A stretch of 64,000 nt of DNA from Gallaecimonas sp045291545 (lineage in GTDB: Bacteria; Pseudomonadota; Gammaproteobacteria; Enterobacterales; Gallaecimonadaceae), in NCBI RefSeq assembly GCF_045291545.1, contig NZ_CP149514.1, positions 248,001 to 312,000 on the forward strand. The letters run 5' to 3'. Shown piece after piece: positions 44,316 through 53,510 of this stretch. Numbering within the stretch: the stretch's first letter is position 1; each line of letters opens with the position of its first letter. Under the pieces are notes generated by a model. It was not told where the DNA came from and did not search any database. It saw only the letters and a list, made by a program, of their open reading frames with translations. Both the position numbers and the translations under genes were made by a program.

Positions 44316-45091
44316 TGCTCAATGCCATTGCCAACCTGGGCCGCCAGGGGCTAACCATCACCGCCGGCCTTGGCAAAGCCATGCTGATGCTGTTGTCAGC
44401 ACTGTACGGTATTCCCGGGCTGAAGAGCCTGCGGTTGCTCATCCGCCAGATTTACGTGGTGGGTGTGCAATCACTGTTGATCATCATGGTGTCGGGGCTT
44501 TTTATCGGCATGGTGCTGGGCCTGCAGGGCTACACCATTTTGGTCGACTTCGGCGCCGAAGCCTCACTGGGGCCAATGGTGGCGCTCAGCATTCTGCGTG
44601 AACTGGGACCCGTGGTTACGGCGCTGCTGTTCGCAGGCCGGGCGGGTTCTGCACTGACGGCAGAAATTGGCCTGATGAAAGCTACTGAACAGCTTTCCAG
44701 CCTGGAAATGATGGCAGTTGACCCGCTTAAGCGTATTATTGCGCCGCGTTTCTGGGCGGGTGTTATTGCGCTTCCTTTGCTTACCGCGATTTTCTGCGCC
44801 GTTGGTATTTGGGGTGGCAAAGTTGTCGGCGTTGACTGGCTGGGGCTGGATGTTGGTACTTACTGGTCAGTGATGCAGTCGGCGGTTGATCTGTACGACG
44901 ATATTGGCAACGGCATGCTCAAAAGCGTGGTCTTTGCCTTAGTCGTTACCTGGATTGCCGTTTTCAACGGTTACAACGCGATTCCTAATTCCGAAGGTAT
45001 CAGCCGCGCTACCACACAGACAGTGGTGCATTCGTCACTGGCCGTGCTGGCGCTGGACTTTCTTCTCACAGCATTGATGTTTGGAAACTAA
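44315..45091 (+). CDS. mlaE: MlaE, permease of the phospholipid transporter
   Basis: 258 residues, MlaE/YrbE permease family. An interfacial helix, then five membrane helices with the signatures VVGVQSLLIIMVSGLFIGMVLGLQGYTIL and ELGPVVTALLFAGRAGSALTAEIGLMKATEQLSSLEMM, the coupling region to MlaF. The start ATG overlaps the mlaF TGA. Confidence 0.97.
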   Translation: MLNAIANLGRQGLTITAGLGKAMLMLLSALYGIPGLKSLRLLIRQIYVVGVQSLLIIMVSGLFIGMVLGLQGYTILVDFGAEASLGPMVALSILRELGPVVTALLFAGRAGSALTAEIGLMKATEQLSSLEMMAVDPLKRIIAPRFWAGVIALPLLTAIFCAVGIWGGKVVGVDWLGLDVGTYWSVMQSAVDLYDDIGNGMLKSVVFALVVTWIAVFNGYNAIPNSEGISRATTQTVVHSSLAVLALDFLLTALMFGN

Positions 45092-45095
45092 GGTT

Positions 45096-45566
45096 ATGCA
45101 AAACAGTCGAAAAATTGAGTTGCTGGTGGGCTTTTTCATTGTCTTGGGTATTGCTGCATTGACCGCCCTGGCACTGAATGTCGCCAATGGCGGAGTCACC
45201 AGTGACAGTCAAACCTATACCCTCTATGCCAAGTTCGACAACATCGGTGGCCTGAAAGTGCGCTCGCCGGTGAAAGTAGGGGGAGTCGTGGTTGGCCGGG
45301 TGGCCAGTATCAAGCTCGACAGCAAGGACTTCACGCCAGTGGTGGCTATGTCAATTGAGCGCCGCTACGACAAGTTTCCGGAAACCAGCTCGGCCGCCAT
45401 TCTGACCCAGGGGTTACTGGGAGAGCAGTATGTCGGATTACAACCCGGGTTCATGGACAGTTCCATTTCCATTCTCAAAAATGGCGATTACATCGAAGAC
45501 ACCAAATCTGCTCTGGTGCTTGAAAATCTGATCGGCCAGTTCCTGTTCGGGCAGAAACACAATTAA
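45096..45566 (+). CDS. mlaD: MlaD, MCE-domain protein
   Basis: 156 residues from the ATG at 45096 (an in-frame TTG at 45081 lies inside mlaE and is not used). One membrane helix (IELLVGFFIVLGIAALTALAL), then an MCE domain (residues about 40-120: YAKFDNIGGLKVRSPVKVGGVVVGRV). The C-terminus is hydrophobic helical (ALVLENLIGQFLFGQ), the part that lines the hexamer channel. Couples MlaFEB to the shuttle MlaC. Confidence 0.97.
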   Translation: MQNSRKIELLVGFFIVLGIAALTALALNVANGGVTSDSQTYTLYAKFDNIGGLKVRSPVKVGGVVVGRVASIKLDSKDFTPVVAMSIERRYDKFPETSSAAILTQGLLGEQYVGLQPGFMDSSISILKNGDYIEDTKSALVLENLIGQFLFGQKHN

Positions 45567-45576
45567 GGAGTCCGTC

Positions 45577-46233
45577 ATGTTCAAGCGATTTTTCCTGTTG
45601 TTGCTGGTGAGCACTGGCCTGGTTGCGTCAGTACAGGCCAAAGAGGTGTCTCGCAAAGACCCGTATGTGATGGTGGAAACGGCTGCCCAGCATGCCTTTG
45701 ACCGGCTCAAAGCGCACCAACAAGAAGTTCAGAAAAACCCTAATCTGCTTAAAGATATTGTCCGTGAAGAGCTGCTGCCTTACGTGGACTACCGGTATGC
45801 CTCTTTGAAAGTGATTGGCCGTAACCTGCCTAACGTTAAACGTGATCAGGTTGAGCGCTTTATGGCTGCCTTTAAAGACTATCTGGTCACCACCTATGCG
45901 CAGGCTTTTACTCAGTATCATGACCAGAACGTACGTTTTGAGCGCGATAGCCTCGGCGACGACAATCATCAGCGTATTGTCTCTGTCAAAGCGCGGATCA
46001 CTGAGCAAGGAGCCCCGGATATTGATATCACCTTCAAGGCCCGCTTGAACCGCAAGACCGGCAACTGGGGGGTTTATGACATGGTGGCAGAAGGGATCAG
46101 CCTGTTGTCTTCCAAGCAGGCGGAACTGGAAGGCCTGATCCGTCAAAAGGGCATCGATGCGGTTACCGAGATGCTCAAGGAAAAAGCCAAGGCGGACATC
46201 ACCTATAAGAAGTCAGGCAATAAAACATCATGA
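45577..46233 (+). CDS. mlaC: MlaC, periplasmic phospholipid-binding shuttle
   Basis: 218 residues. Signal peptide to about residue 21 (FFLLLLVSTGLVASVQA). MlaC/Ttg2D fold with LLKDIVREELLPYVDYRYASLKVIGRN and FKDYLVTTYAQAFTQYHDQNVRFE. Carries a phospholipid between MlaA-OmpC and MlaD. ATGA overlap with mlaB. Confidence 0.96.
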   Translation: MFKRFFLLLLVSTGLVASVQAKEVSRKDPYVMVETAAQHAFDRLKAHQQEVQKNPNLLKDIVREELLPYVDYRYASLKVIGRNLPNVKRDQVERFMAAFKDYLVTTYAQAFTQYHDQNVRFERDSLGDDNHQRIVSVKARITEQGAPDIDITFKARLNRKTGNWGVYDMVAEGISLLSSKQAELEGLIRQKGIDAVTEMLKEKAKADITYKKSGNKTS

Positions 46234-46505
46234 GTCTGAGCATTGACTGGCAGGCGCCAGTATTGACGCTCAGTGGTGAGCTGGATCGGAACACCGTGCC
46301 GCTGTTGTGGCAGCAGCGGCGCAACTATGCTGATTTGGCCACCATTGATGTGGCGGCTCTGGCCCGTGTTGACACCGCCGGCTTGGCGATGTTGCTGACG
46401 TTATGTGAACAACATGACAAGGCGCAGGTCAGAGGGGCTTCTGAACGGTTACGAAAGCTGGCAGAATTGGGCAATCTCAATCGCATCATTCCGCTTGCTG
46501 AGTAA
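46230..46505 (+). CDS. mlaB: MlaB, STAS-domain subunit
   Basis: 91 residues, one STAS domain (LSGELDRNTVPLLWQQRR; IDVAALARVDTAGLAMLLTLCEQ). It binds MlaF and is needed for transporter assembly. Coupled to mlaC; ibaG starts 3 nt after its stop. Confidence 0.93.
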   Translation: MSLSIDWQAPVLTLSGELDRNTVPLLWQQRRNYADLATIDVAALARVDTAGLAMLLTLCEQHDKAQVRGASERLRKLAELGNLNRIIPLAE

Positions 46506-46507
46506 TC

Positions 46508-46768
46508 ATGACCTATCAGGACATCGAACAACAATTGCGTGACAACCTGGCACTGCAAGAAGTGCATGTCAGTGGTGAAGGCAGTCACTACAACATCATT
46601 GCCGTCGGCGACTGCTTTGCCGACCTGCGGCCGGTCAAGCGCCAGCAACTGGTGTATGGCCCGCTCAAAGACGCGATCGCTGACGGTTCACTGCACGCTG
46701 TTACCATCAAAACTTTCACTCCTGCCGAATGGGCCCGCGATAAAAAGCTGCTCATGCCTGGCCTCTGA
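46508..46768 (+). CDS. ibaG: BolA-family protein IbaG
   Basis: 86 residues, BolA fold, with VHVSGEGSHYNIIAVGDCFADLRPVKRQQLVYGPLKDAI and the conserved C-terminal LHAVTIKTFTPAEW. IbaG partners monothiol glutaredoxin in Fe-S handling and acid response. Position between mlaB and murA is conserved in gammaproteobacteria. Confidence 0.95.
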   Translation: MTYQDIEQQLRDNLALQEVHVSGEGSHYNIIAVGDCFADLRPVKRQQLVYGPLKDAIADGSLHAVTIKTFTPAEWARDKKLLMPGL

Positions 46769-46779
46769 CGTAAACGCCC

Positions 46780-48039
46780 ATGGACAAATTATTGATTTCC
46801 GGTGGGGCGCCACTGGCCGGCTCCATTGCCATTAGTGGCGCTAAAAACGCCGCATTGCCTATTTTGTTTGCCACATTGTTGGCTGATAGCCCTGTAGAGC
46901 TGAGCAACATCCCCCACCTTAATGATGTCACCACTACGGTGGCCTTGTTGGGCCGCCTGGGTGCCGGCATCACCCTGGGTGATGGCATGACGGTGGAAGT
47001 GGACCCCAGCACCGTACATGAACACGTTGCGCCCTACGATTTAGTCAGAACCATGCGCGCATCTATTTTGGCTTTAGGGCCCTTGACGGCACGCTTTGGT
47101 AAGGCACAGGTGTCACTGCCGGGCGGTTGTGCTATTGGTGCCAGACCGGTGAATCTGCATATCCACGGCCTGGAGTTGATGGGGGCTGATATCGTTGTCG
47201 AGCACGGCTACATTCAGGCTACTGTTGATGGCCGCCTGAAAGGAGCGCACATCCTCATGGATACGGTCTCGGTGACGGGTACCGAAAACCTGCTGATGGC
47301 AGCGACCCTGGCCGATGGCCGTACCGTTATTGAAAACGCCGCCCGGGAACCGGAAGTGGTGGATTTAGCTAACTTCCTGGTGGCCATGGGGGCCAAGATT
47401 AGTGGCATTGGCAGTTCGACACTGGTTATTGATGGTGTTGACCGCCTGTGCGGTGTCCAGTACCCGGTGCAACCGGATCGCATTGAAACCGGCACCTTTC
47501 TGGTAGCGGCGGCGGTAACCCGTGGCAGTGTGACTTGTACGCATACCGATCCATCCTTACTGGAAGCGGTACTGGTGAAACTGGAAGAAGCCGGCGCTGA
47601 AATTACCACCGGTGACGACTGGATCCGCCTGGACATGCATGGCCGCCGGCCCAAAGCTGTTGATGTCACCACTGCACCTTACCCGGGTTTTCCTACTGAC
47701 ATGCAGGCGCAGTTCACGGTACTCAATGCGGTGGCAGAAGGGTCAGCCCGGATCCGGGAAACCATTTTTGAAAACCGCTTTATGCACGTGCCGGAACTCA
47801 GTCGTATGGGTGCGAACATCAGCCTGGACGGTAACAACGCCTTGGTTAAAGGCGTGGAAGGGCTCTCGGGGGCACAAGTTATGGCCACAGACTTGCGAGC
47901 TTCAGCTAGCCTGGTTATTGCAGGGCTGATTGCCAGCGATGACACCTTGGTTGATCGCATCTACCACATTGACCGTGGTTACGAGTGCATTGAAGACAAG
48001 CTCTCCAAGCTCGGCGCGACCATACGCCGGGTAAAATAA
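46780..48039 (+). CDS. murA: UDP-N-acetylglucosamine 1-carboxyvinyltransferase MurA
   Basis: 419 residues (E. coli 419). Catalytic cysteine C117 in SLPGGCAIGARPVN, the fosfomycin target, is a Cys and not Asp, so fosfomycin sensitivity at the target is expected. Lys in SGAKNAALP (K22) binds substrate; RTMRASILALGPLTARFG and YPGFPTDMQAQ are conserved. First committed step of peptidoglycan synthesis. Last gene of the mla operon, ending at a strong hairpin. Confidence 0.98.
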   Translation: MDKLLISGGAPLAGSIAISGAKNAALPILFATLLADSPVELSNIPHLNDVTTTVALLGRLGAGITLGDGMTVEVDPSTVHEHVAPYDLVRTMRASILALGPLTARFGKAQVSLPGGCAIGARPVNLHIHGLELMGADIVVEHGYIQATVDGRLKGAHILMDTVSVTGTENLLMAATLADGRTVIENAAREPEVVDLANFLVAMGAKISGIGSSTLVIDGVDRLCGVQYPVQPDRIETGTFLVAAAVTRGSVTCTHTDPSLLEAVLVKLEEAGAEITTGDDWIRLDMHGRRPKAVDVTTAPYPGFPTDMQAQFTVLNAVAEGSARIRETIFENRFMHVPELSRMGANISLDGNNALVKGVEGLSGAQVMATDLRASASLVIAGLIASDDTLVDRIYHIDRGYECIEDKLSKLGATIRRVK

Positions 48040-48063
48040 AAAAGCCCCGAAAGGGGCTTTTTT
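48038..48063. terminator. Bidirectional terminator between murA and degS
   Basis: AAAAAAGCCCC GAAA GGGGCTTTTTT with a GNRA-type tetraloop. Confidence 0.95.
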
Positions 48064-48073
48064 ATTGCTTGGT

Positions 48074-49135
48074 TCAGTAACCGGGCGGCCTTTCACCGAC
48101 GGTGACAGATAATTTTTTCTTCTTACTGTTACGTTGCACGGTGACCGATACCGTTGTGCCGGGTTTGGTTTCTGCCACCATATCCATGGCCTGCAGACCG
48201 TTACGGATAGCCTTGCCGTTGATCCCGACAATCAGATCCCCTACCTGGATGCCGCCTTTTGCTGCCGGCGAGTCCGGGTCCACAGCAGTAATGAGCGGTG
48301 GAATGGTCATAATTGGTACACGTGGCTGCTGGTAGTTAACGCCCAGATAGCCACGAATCACCCGCCCGTAGGTCACCAGCTCTTTGAGGATTTTAGCGGC
48401 CAAGGTATAGGGAATAGCGAAACTGATCCCTGGGGCGTCCATGCGCTGTGAAACGTGGAACAGCGCGGTGTTGATACCGACCAGAACGCCATTGCTGTTG
48501 ACCAAAGCGCCGCCGGAATTGCCCGCATTAATGGCCGCATCGGTCTGTAGAAAGTCCTGAAAGCCGGTTGAACTCATCCCTGAGCGGCCTGTGGCGGAGA
48601 TAATACCCTGGGTAATGGTCTGGCCGATGTTGTAGGGGTTACCGATGGCCATCACCACATCACCGACCTGGGCTTTGTTGTTCGGGTCTTGCGGGATCAC
48701 CGGCAGGTTATCCAGATCTACCTGTAATACCGCCAAGTCTGTGAGCGGATCGGTGCCTACCAGTTCGGCATTGGCGACCCGACCATCCTGCAAAGCCACC
48801 ACAATCTGATCGGCATTATCAATAACGTGGTAGTTGGTAAGAATATGCCCCTTGGCCGTCATAATCACGCCGGAACCCAGGCCTTTGACGGTACCGCGGT
48901 TTTCGTAGAGGTTAGAGCTGCTGTTACTGACCGAATAAATATTAACGACAGCAGGTGCGGCGCGGCGCACTGCGGCGGAAAAGGACAAGATCGGCGGGTG
49001 GTTCGCTTCCTGGCGAAACAACCCCTGATTGGCGGTGTCATTTTTGCGCAGGTTGGGGAAGAAGGTCAGTAGTACTGCCGCCACCGCTAGGCCAAGCACA
49101 ATGGCTTTTGCCAGGTCTTTGACAAGACGCGCCAT
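48074..49135 (-). CDS. degS: Site-1 serine protease DegS
   Basis: 353 residues from the ATG at 49135 (CAGGA upstream; the longer frame to 49192 is non-family sequence). One N-terminal membrane anchor (AIVLGLAVAAVLLTFF), trypsin-like domain with triad H103 (TNYHVID), D133 (LTDLAV) and S207 (INAGNSGGA), then a single PDZ domain (GIQVGDLIVGINGKAI). Senses misfolded outer-membrane porin tails and cuts RseA to release sigma-E. One PDZ and a membrane anchor separate it from DegQ. Confidence 0.96.
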   Translation of the reverse strand: MARLVKDLAKAIVLGLAVAAVLLTFFPNLRKNDTANQGLFRQEANHPPILSFSAAVRRAAPAVVNIYSVSNSSSNLYENRGTVKGLGSGVIMTAKGHILTNYHVIDNADQIVVALQDGRVANAELVGTDPLTDLAVLQVDLDNLPVIPQDPNNKAQVGDVVMAIGNPYNIGQTITQGIISATGRSGMSSTGFQDFLQTDAAINAGNSGGALVNSNGVLVGINTALFHVSQRMDAPGISFAIPYTLAAKILKELVTYGRVIRGYLGVNYQQPRVPIMTIPPLITAVDPDSPAAKGGIQVGDLIVGINGKAIRNGLQAMDMVAETKPGTTVSVTVQRNSKKKKLSVTVGERPPGY

Positions 49136-49190
49136 TAAAAAATCCTGAGAGGAAACAGAGACCTGAGCATAACAGGTTTTGCGGGCCTGC

Positions 49191-49213
49191 AAAAAGGGGG
49201 CCTGATGGCCCCC
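49191..49213 (-). terminator. Terminator after degQ
   Basis: On the minus strand GGGGGCC ATCA GGCCCCC followed by TTTTT, just after the degQ stop. It separates degQ from degS. Confidence 0.9.
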
Positions 49214-49220
49214 GGTAACA

Positions 49221-50576
49221 TCAGCGGATCACCAAGTAGAGACTGGAGTGGCCGCGCAAAATATTGAGCGCCAGCACACCACCGCTGTTATTGTTTTTGA
49301 GCACTTTCTCCAAGTCAGCAACGGTTTTCACGCGTTGGCGGTTAACCGCGATGATCACGTCACCTTCTTCCAAGCCGGTGAAAGCAGCAGGGGAGCGGTC
49401 AGCTACCTTCGTGACTTTGACACCGTCTTTGCTGTTTTCAAATTCAGCGCCTTGCAGGCGGGGGTGCAGTGACTGGCCGGAAGCCTCTTTTTCACCACTT
49501 TGACCTTGCAGGGTGACGTGTACTGTCTTGGCTTTACCATCACGGATCAGACCCAGCTCAATCTTGGCACCCACGCCAAGGGTGCCGACTTTGGCACGTA
49601 GTTCACCAAAGCTACTGACATCGCGACCATTAATCTGGGTGATGATATCCCCGGCCTTGATACCGGCTTTGTCTGCCGCAGAGCCGTCCATAACCTGGGA
49701 AACAAAAGCGCCTTTACCTGACTGGTAGCCCATGGCTTTGGCCAGCTCGTGGGTCAGCTCGCCGCCCATGATGCCCAGATAGCCACGGCGTACCTCGCCG
49801 TGTTCAATGATCTGTTTGACCAGGTTATTCATCATGTTGACTGGAATGGCAAAGCCAATACCGATATTACCGCCATCAGGGCCGATAATGGCGGTGTTAA
49901 TGCCAATTAGCTCGCCACGCAGGTTAACCAAGGCGCCACCGGAGTTACCACGGTTGATGGCCGCATCGGTTTGAATGAAGTTTTCCAGTTTTTCAACCTG
50001 CAGATCACTGCGACCCAGTGCCGAAACAATACCGGATGTCACAGTTTGACCGAGGCCCAGTGGGTTGCCGATTGCCACAGCAAAGTCGCCGACCTGCAGG
50101 TCGTCGGAGTTGGCCAGTTTAATCTGGGTCAGGTTGGGCGCCTTGATTTGCAGCAGGGCAATGTCGGCATCGGCATCGGCGCCAACTTTCTTCGCTTTAA
50201 AGGTGCGGCCATCAGTCAAAGTGACTTCAATCTTGTCAGCTTCTGCTACCACATGGTTATTGGTGACGATATAGCCTTTTTTGGCGTCAATGATTACGCC
50301 GGAGCCGAGGCCCCGGAACGGCTGCTTGCGGGTTTGTTCCTGCGGCATGTTGGGGCCGAAGAAAAAGCGGAAAGCATCGGGAATACGTTGACGGGACACA
50401 TGGGTGCCGGCAACGTTGATACTGACGACGGCAGGCGTCACCTTTTTCAGCATCGGTGCCAGGCTTGGCATTTCCTCACCGGCTACACTCTGCGGCAGAG
50501 CGGCGCTGGCGGGCAGGCTGGCAAATACAGTTGACCCAAACAGGGCCGCGGATAGTAAAAGTGACAGGGGTTTCAT
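49221..50576 (-). CDS. degQ: Periplasmic serine protease/chaperone DegQ (DegP family)
   Basis: 451 residues from the ATG at 50576 (TAGGAGA upstream), DegQ length. Signal peptide to about residue 26 (LLLSAALFGSTVFASLPASA), protease domain with triad H108 (TNNHVV), D138 (ADADIALL) and S212 (INRGNSGGALVN), then two PDZ domains (about 270-350 and 375-445). Degrades or refolds damaged periplasmic proteins as a 6- to 24-mer cage. The degQ-degS pair beside zapG/zapE is the conserved order. Confidence 0.95.
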   Translation of the reverse strand: MKPLSLLLSAALFGSTVFASLPASAALPQSVAGEEMPSLAPMLKKVTPAVVSINVAGTHVSRQRIPDAFRFFFGPNMPQEQTRKQPFRGLGSGVIIDAKKGYIVTNNHVVAEADKIEVTLTDGRTFKAKKVGADADADIALLQIKAPNLTQIKLANSDDLQVGDFAVAIGNPLGLGQTVTSGIVSALGRSDLQVEKLENFIQTDAAINRGNSGGALVNLRGELIGINTAIIGPDGGNIGIGFAIPVNMMNNLVKQIIEHGEVRRGYLGIMGGELTHELAKAMGYQSGKGAFVSQVMDGSAADKAGIKAGDIITQINGRDVSSFGELRAKVGTLGVGAKIELGLIRDGKAKTVHVTLQGQSGEKEASGQSLHPRLQGAEFENSKDGVKVTKVADRSPAAFTGLEEGDVIIAVNRQRVKTVADLEKVLKNNNSGGVLALNILRGHSSLYLVIR

Positions 50577-50664
50577 TAGTACTGAATCTCCTAAAAGCAA
50601 CAAAGAGGTTGTTTCAGTCTCGGCTCATTCACTGACCCTGCCAGGGATTCAAAAGTTCCGAAAT

Positions 50665-51045
50665 TTATTTATTCAACAGGCCATGTCGCTCCTGAGAGTA
50701 GTCCCGTGGCGGTTCTGCCAGCAGTTCAGTTGGCTCCTGTTCAGGTTCTTCGAGGTCGTTGGTGAGGGTAAAGGCATCGGTGTCGAGGCTGAGTAAGGTG
50801 TTGGCACCGTCGTTAACATGGCGGGCTAATTTGTCATAGTCCCGGGCCAGTTGTTTCATCATCTCGGCGCTTTGTTCGAAGTGATCGCGAATGTCTTCCT
50901 TGTACTGTTCCAGCTCCATTTTCGCCTGATCCAGTTCCTGACGTAACTGATCTTCGCCGACCGGGGAATTACCCATCAGCCGCGCGGTGATCAAACCCAC
51001 GACCACACCCACTACCAGGGCGATAGCAATACTGATTACAGACAT
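50665..51045 (-). CDS. zapG: ZapG (YhcB), DUF1043 envelope/division protein
   Basis: 126 residues. One N-terminal membrane helix (SIAIALVVGVVVGLITARLMG), then a long coiled coil (GEDQLRQELDQAKMELEQYKEDIRDHFEQSAEMM) and an acidic tail (DLEEPEQEPTEL). YhcB/ZapG links cell-envelope synthesis and division. CGGAG upstream. Divergent from zapE as in E. coli. Confidence 0.94.
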   Translation of the reverse strand: MSVISIAIALVVGVVVGLITARLMGNSPVGEDQLRQELDQAKMELEQYKEDIRDHFEQSAEMMKQLARDYDKLARHVNDGANTLLSLDTDAFTLTNDLEEPEQEPTELLAEPPRDYSQERHGLLNK

Positions 51046-51145
51046 TAGAACTCCGGTGATGTTGCTGATAGCAACAATATACCTGCTCCTGCTGTGCCGT
51101 GGTACTATGCCGGCCCCGAAAACAGCCCATGAGAACCCTGATCCG

Positions 51146-52243
51146 ATGACCCCCTGGCAGCGCTATCAGGCCGACCTGGCCCGGCCGGAATTCCAGCACG
51201 ATCAAGCGCAGGAAAACGCCGTGCAGCACTTGCAACGCCTGTATGACGACTATCTGGCCAGAATGGCCGGCAACAGCAAAGGCCTGAAAGGCTGGCTAGC
51301 GAAACTGGCCAACAAGACGCCGGCACCAGTCAAAGGGGTGTACTTCTGGGGGGGTGTTGGTCGTGGCAAAACGTACCTGGTGGATACCTTTTTTGAATGC
51401 CTGCCCACCGAGCGCAAAATGCGGGCGCATTTTCACCGCTTTATGTACCGCATTCACCAGGATCTGAAAGCCCTCAAAGGTGAAAGTGATCCGCTACTGC
51501 TGATTGCTGAGCGTATTGCCAGCGAGACCGACATTATCTGTTTTGATGAATTTTTTGTCTCGGATATCACCGATGCCATGCTGTTGGGCACCCTGTTCGA
51601 AGCCCTGTTTGCGCGCGGCATTATTTTGGTGGCAACCTCGAATATTGTACCTGACGAGTTGTACCGTAACGGCCTGCAGCGCGCGCGCTTTTTGCCAGCC
51701 ATTAAGCTGATTAACGCTCACTGCGAGGTGGTGAATGTTGATGCTGGCATTGACTACCGGCTACGTACTCTGGAGAAGGTACAGCTCTTCCTTAGCCCAG
51801 CTAATGAAGATAACCGTCGACATTTTGCCACTTATTTTGACCAGCTGGCCGGTGAGCGGGTATCGGAACAACCGCAGATTGAAGTTGAAGGCCGCAGCAT
51901 TGCCGCTTTGCGTGAAGCTGATGGTGTGCTGATGATTGATTTTCGGTCCTTGTGTGACAGTCCTCGCAGCCAGGTCGATTACATGGAGCTGGCGCGTTGC
52001 TACCATTCAGTGATGGTCAGTGATGTGCACCAGATGCAGGCTGACCATGAAGACATAGCCCGACGTTTTATAGCCATGGTTGATGAATTTTACGAACGGG
52101 GCGTCAAACTGATTATGTTATGCGATGTGGCGATCGCCGAGCTGTATGCCGGCGAACGTCTGGTATTTGAGTTCAAGCGTTGTTTGTCTCGGCTCGAAGA
52201 AATGCAATCGCATGAATATCTGGCCCGTGAACACAAAAGCTGA
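51146..52243 (+). CDS. zapE: Cell division ATPase ZapE (AFG1-like)
   Basis: 365 residues from the ATG at 51146 (E. coli ZapE 375); earlier in-frame ATGs lie in the zapG leader. P-loop GGVGRGKTYLVD, Walker B IICFDEFFVSDITDAMLL, sensor VATSNIVPDELYRNGLQRARFLPAI, arginine-rich C-terminus FEFKRCLSRLEEMQSHEYL. ZapE acts at the Z-ring late in constriction. Followed by rplM with 191 bp between. Confidence 0.95.
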   Translation: MTPWQRYQADLARPEFQHDQAQENAVQHLQRLYDDYLARMAGNSKGLKGWLAKLANKTPAPVKGVYFWGGVGRGKTYLVDTFFECLPTERKMRAHFHRFMYRIHQDLKALKGESDPLLLIAERIASETDIICFDEFFVSDITDAMLLGTLFEALFARGIILVATSNIVPDELYRNGLQRARFLPAIKLINAHCEVVNVDAGIDYRLRTLEKVQLFLSPANEDNRRHFATYFDQLAGERVSEQPQIEVEGRSIAALREADGVLMIDFRSLCDSPRSQVDYMELARCYHSVMVSDVHQMQADHEDIARRFIAMVDEFYERGVKLIMLCDVAIAELYAGERLVFEFKRCLSRLEEMQSHEYLAREHKS

Positions 52244-52281
52244 GATGTAAAATTAGGCGTGATCTTGGCCACCAAGGTGCG

Positions 52282-52287
52282 TATAAT
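52282..52287 (+). promoter_or_regulatory. -10 of the rplM-rpsI promoter
   Basis: Perfect TATAAT followed by a GC-rich discriminator (CCGCGCAGCC), typical of ribosomal-protein promoters; the -35 is not clear. Predicted start near 52294. Confidence 0.55.
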
Positions 52288-52293
52288 CCGCGC

Positions 52294-52434
52294 AGCCCCA
52301 CGTTACAACTGCCCTGTGTGGGCAGCGCATCTAGCACCAGCCGGTATTCGAAGGGATACAGCGGCCGGTTTTGCACATTGTGTGGGTAGTAAACCTGCAC
52401 AGGTATGTAACAACACGAATTTGGGTTTAAGTGA
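52294..52434 (+). promoter_or_regulatory. Structured 5' leader of rplM (probable L13 autoregulatory region)
   Basis: About 140 nt of leader. Two hairpins are visible by eye: CTGCCC TGTGT GGGCAG near 52308-52325, and a longer one with GCCGGTAT ... ATAC-AG-CGGC near 52340-52370. E. coli rplM mRNA is repressed by L13 through its leader, so the same control is likely. The exact L13 site cannot be drawn here. Confidence 0.5.
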
Positions 52435-52863
52435 ATGAAAACGTTCGTAGCTAAGCCGGAAACTGTAAAACGTGACTGGTACGTGGTTGACGCTGAAGGT
52501 AAAACTTTGGGCCGTATCGCCACTGAAATCGCAACGCGTCTGCGTGGCAAACATAAAGCAGAGTACACGCCGCACGTTGATACCGGTGATTACATCGTTG
52601 TTATTAACGCTGAAAAAGTGGTTGTGACAGGTGCCAAGTCCAAAGACAAGATGTACCACGCCCACTCCGGTTATCCGGGTGGTCTGAAGTCCATCAGCTT
52701 TGAAAAGTTGCAGGCCAAAAAGCCGGAGATGATCATCGAAGCTGCTGTTAAAGGCATGCTGCCCCGTGGTCCTCTGGGTCGCGCCATGTTCCGTAAGCTG
52801 AAGGTCTATGCCGGTGCCGAGCACAAGCATGCCGCCCAACAGCCTCAGGTTCTTGACATCTAA
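52435..52863 (+). CDS. rplM: 50S ribosomal protein L13
   Basis: 142 residues, identical in length to E. coli L13. Conserved MKTFVAKPETVKRDWYVVDAEGKTLGRIATEIA start, HRYHAHSGYPGG-type sequence (MYHAHSGYPGGLKS) and the MLPRGPLGRAMFRKLKVYAG segment. First of the rplM-rpsI pair, 15 nt before rpsI. An early-assembling 50S protein. Confidence 0.98.
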   Translation: MKTFVAKPETVKRDWYVVDAEGKTLGRIATEIATRLRGKHKAEYTPHVDTGDYIVVINAEKVVVTGAKSKDKMYHAHSGYPGGLKSISFEKLQAKKPEMIIEAAVKGMLPRGPLGRAMFRKLKVYAGAEHKHAAQQPQVLDI

Positions 52864-52878
52864 TACGGAATTAACGCA

Positions 52879-53271
52879 ATGGCAGACAATCAATACTACG
52901 GCACTGGCCGTCGCAAAAGCTCCACCGCCCGCGTTTTTATCAAGCAGGGTAGTGGCAACATCACTATTAACAAGCGCACTCTCGAAGAGTACTTCGGTCG
53001 TGAAACTGCTCGCATGGTTGTTCGTCAGCCGCTGGAGCTGGCTGAAATGACTGACAAGCTGGACCTGAACATCACCGTTGTTGGCGGTGGTATCTCTGGT
53101 CAGGCTGGCGCTATCCGTCACGGCATTACCCGTGCCCTGATGGAGTACGACGAGTCTCTGCGCCCTGAACTGCGCAAAGCTGGCTTCGTTACCCGTGACG
53201 CTCGTAAAGTTGAGCGTAAGAAAGTGGGTCTGCGTAAAGCCCGTCGTCGTCCGCAGTTCTCTAAGCGTTAA
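52879..53271 (+). CDS. rpsI: 30S ribosomal protein S9
   Basis: 130 residues. MADNQYYGTGRRKSSTARVF start, GGGISGQAGAIRHGITRAL middle and the basic C-terminal tail ending KARRRPQFSKR, which reaches the P-site tRNA. Terminator follows at 53291. Confidence 0.98.
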   Translation: MADNQYYGTGRRKSSTARVFIKQGSGNITINKRTLEEYFGRETARMVVRQPLELAEMTDKLDLNITVVGGGISGQAGAIRHGITRALMEYDESLRPELRKAGFVTRDARKVERKKVGLRKARRRPQFSKR

Positions 53272-53290
53272 TCAACGCTTTCTTGGACGC

Positions 53291-53317
53291 AAAAAGCCCG
53301 GCTTGCCGGGCTTTTTT
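53291..53317 (+). terminator. Terminator after rpsI
   Basis: AAAAAGCCCGGCTTGCCGGGCTTTTTT; effective stem AAAAGCCCG / CGGGCTTTT with a short loop and T-run. Confidence 0.92.
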
Positions 53318-53510
53318 ATTGCTTATCTTGATGGTCATCAAGGTCTTTGCCTTGTCTTCTCCATACCCTTTCATTATCATTCGTTGCAATTTTTTAACGT
53401 TTATTCAGCAGTCTTTAACAAGAGTCTAAAGAGGCCCTGGAAGAAGGCATTCGTGTGAGCGGAGGTTATGCTGTGGCATGGCAGCCGGCTCTGCAACTGG
53501 AGAAAAATGG

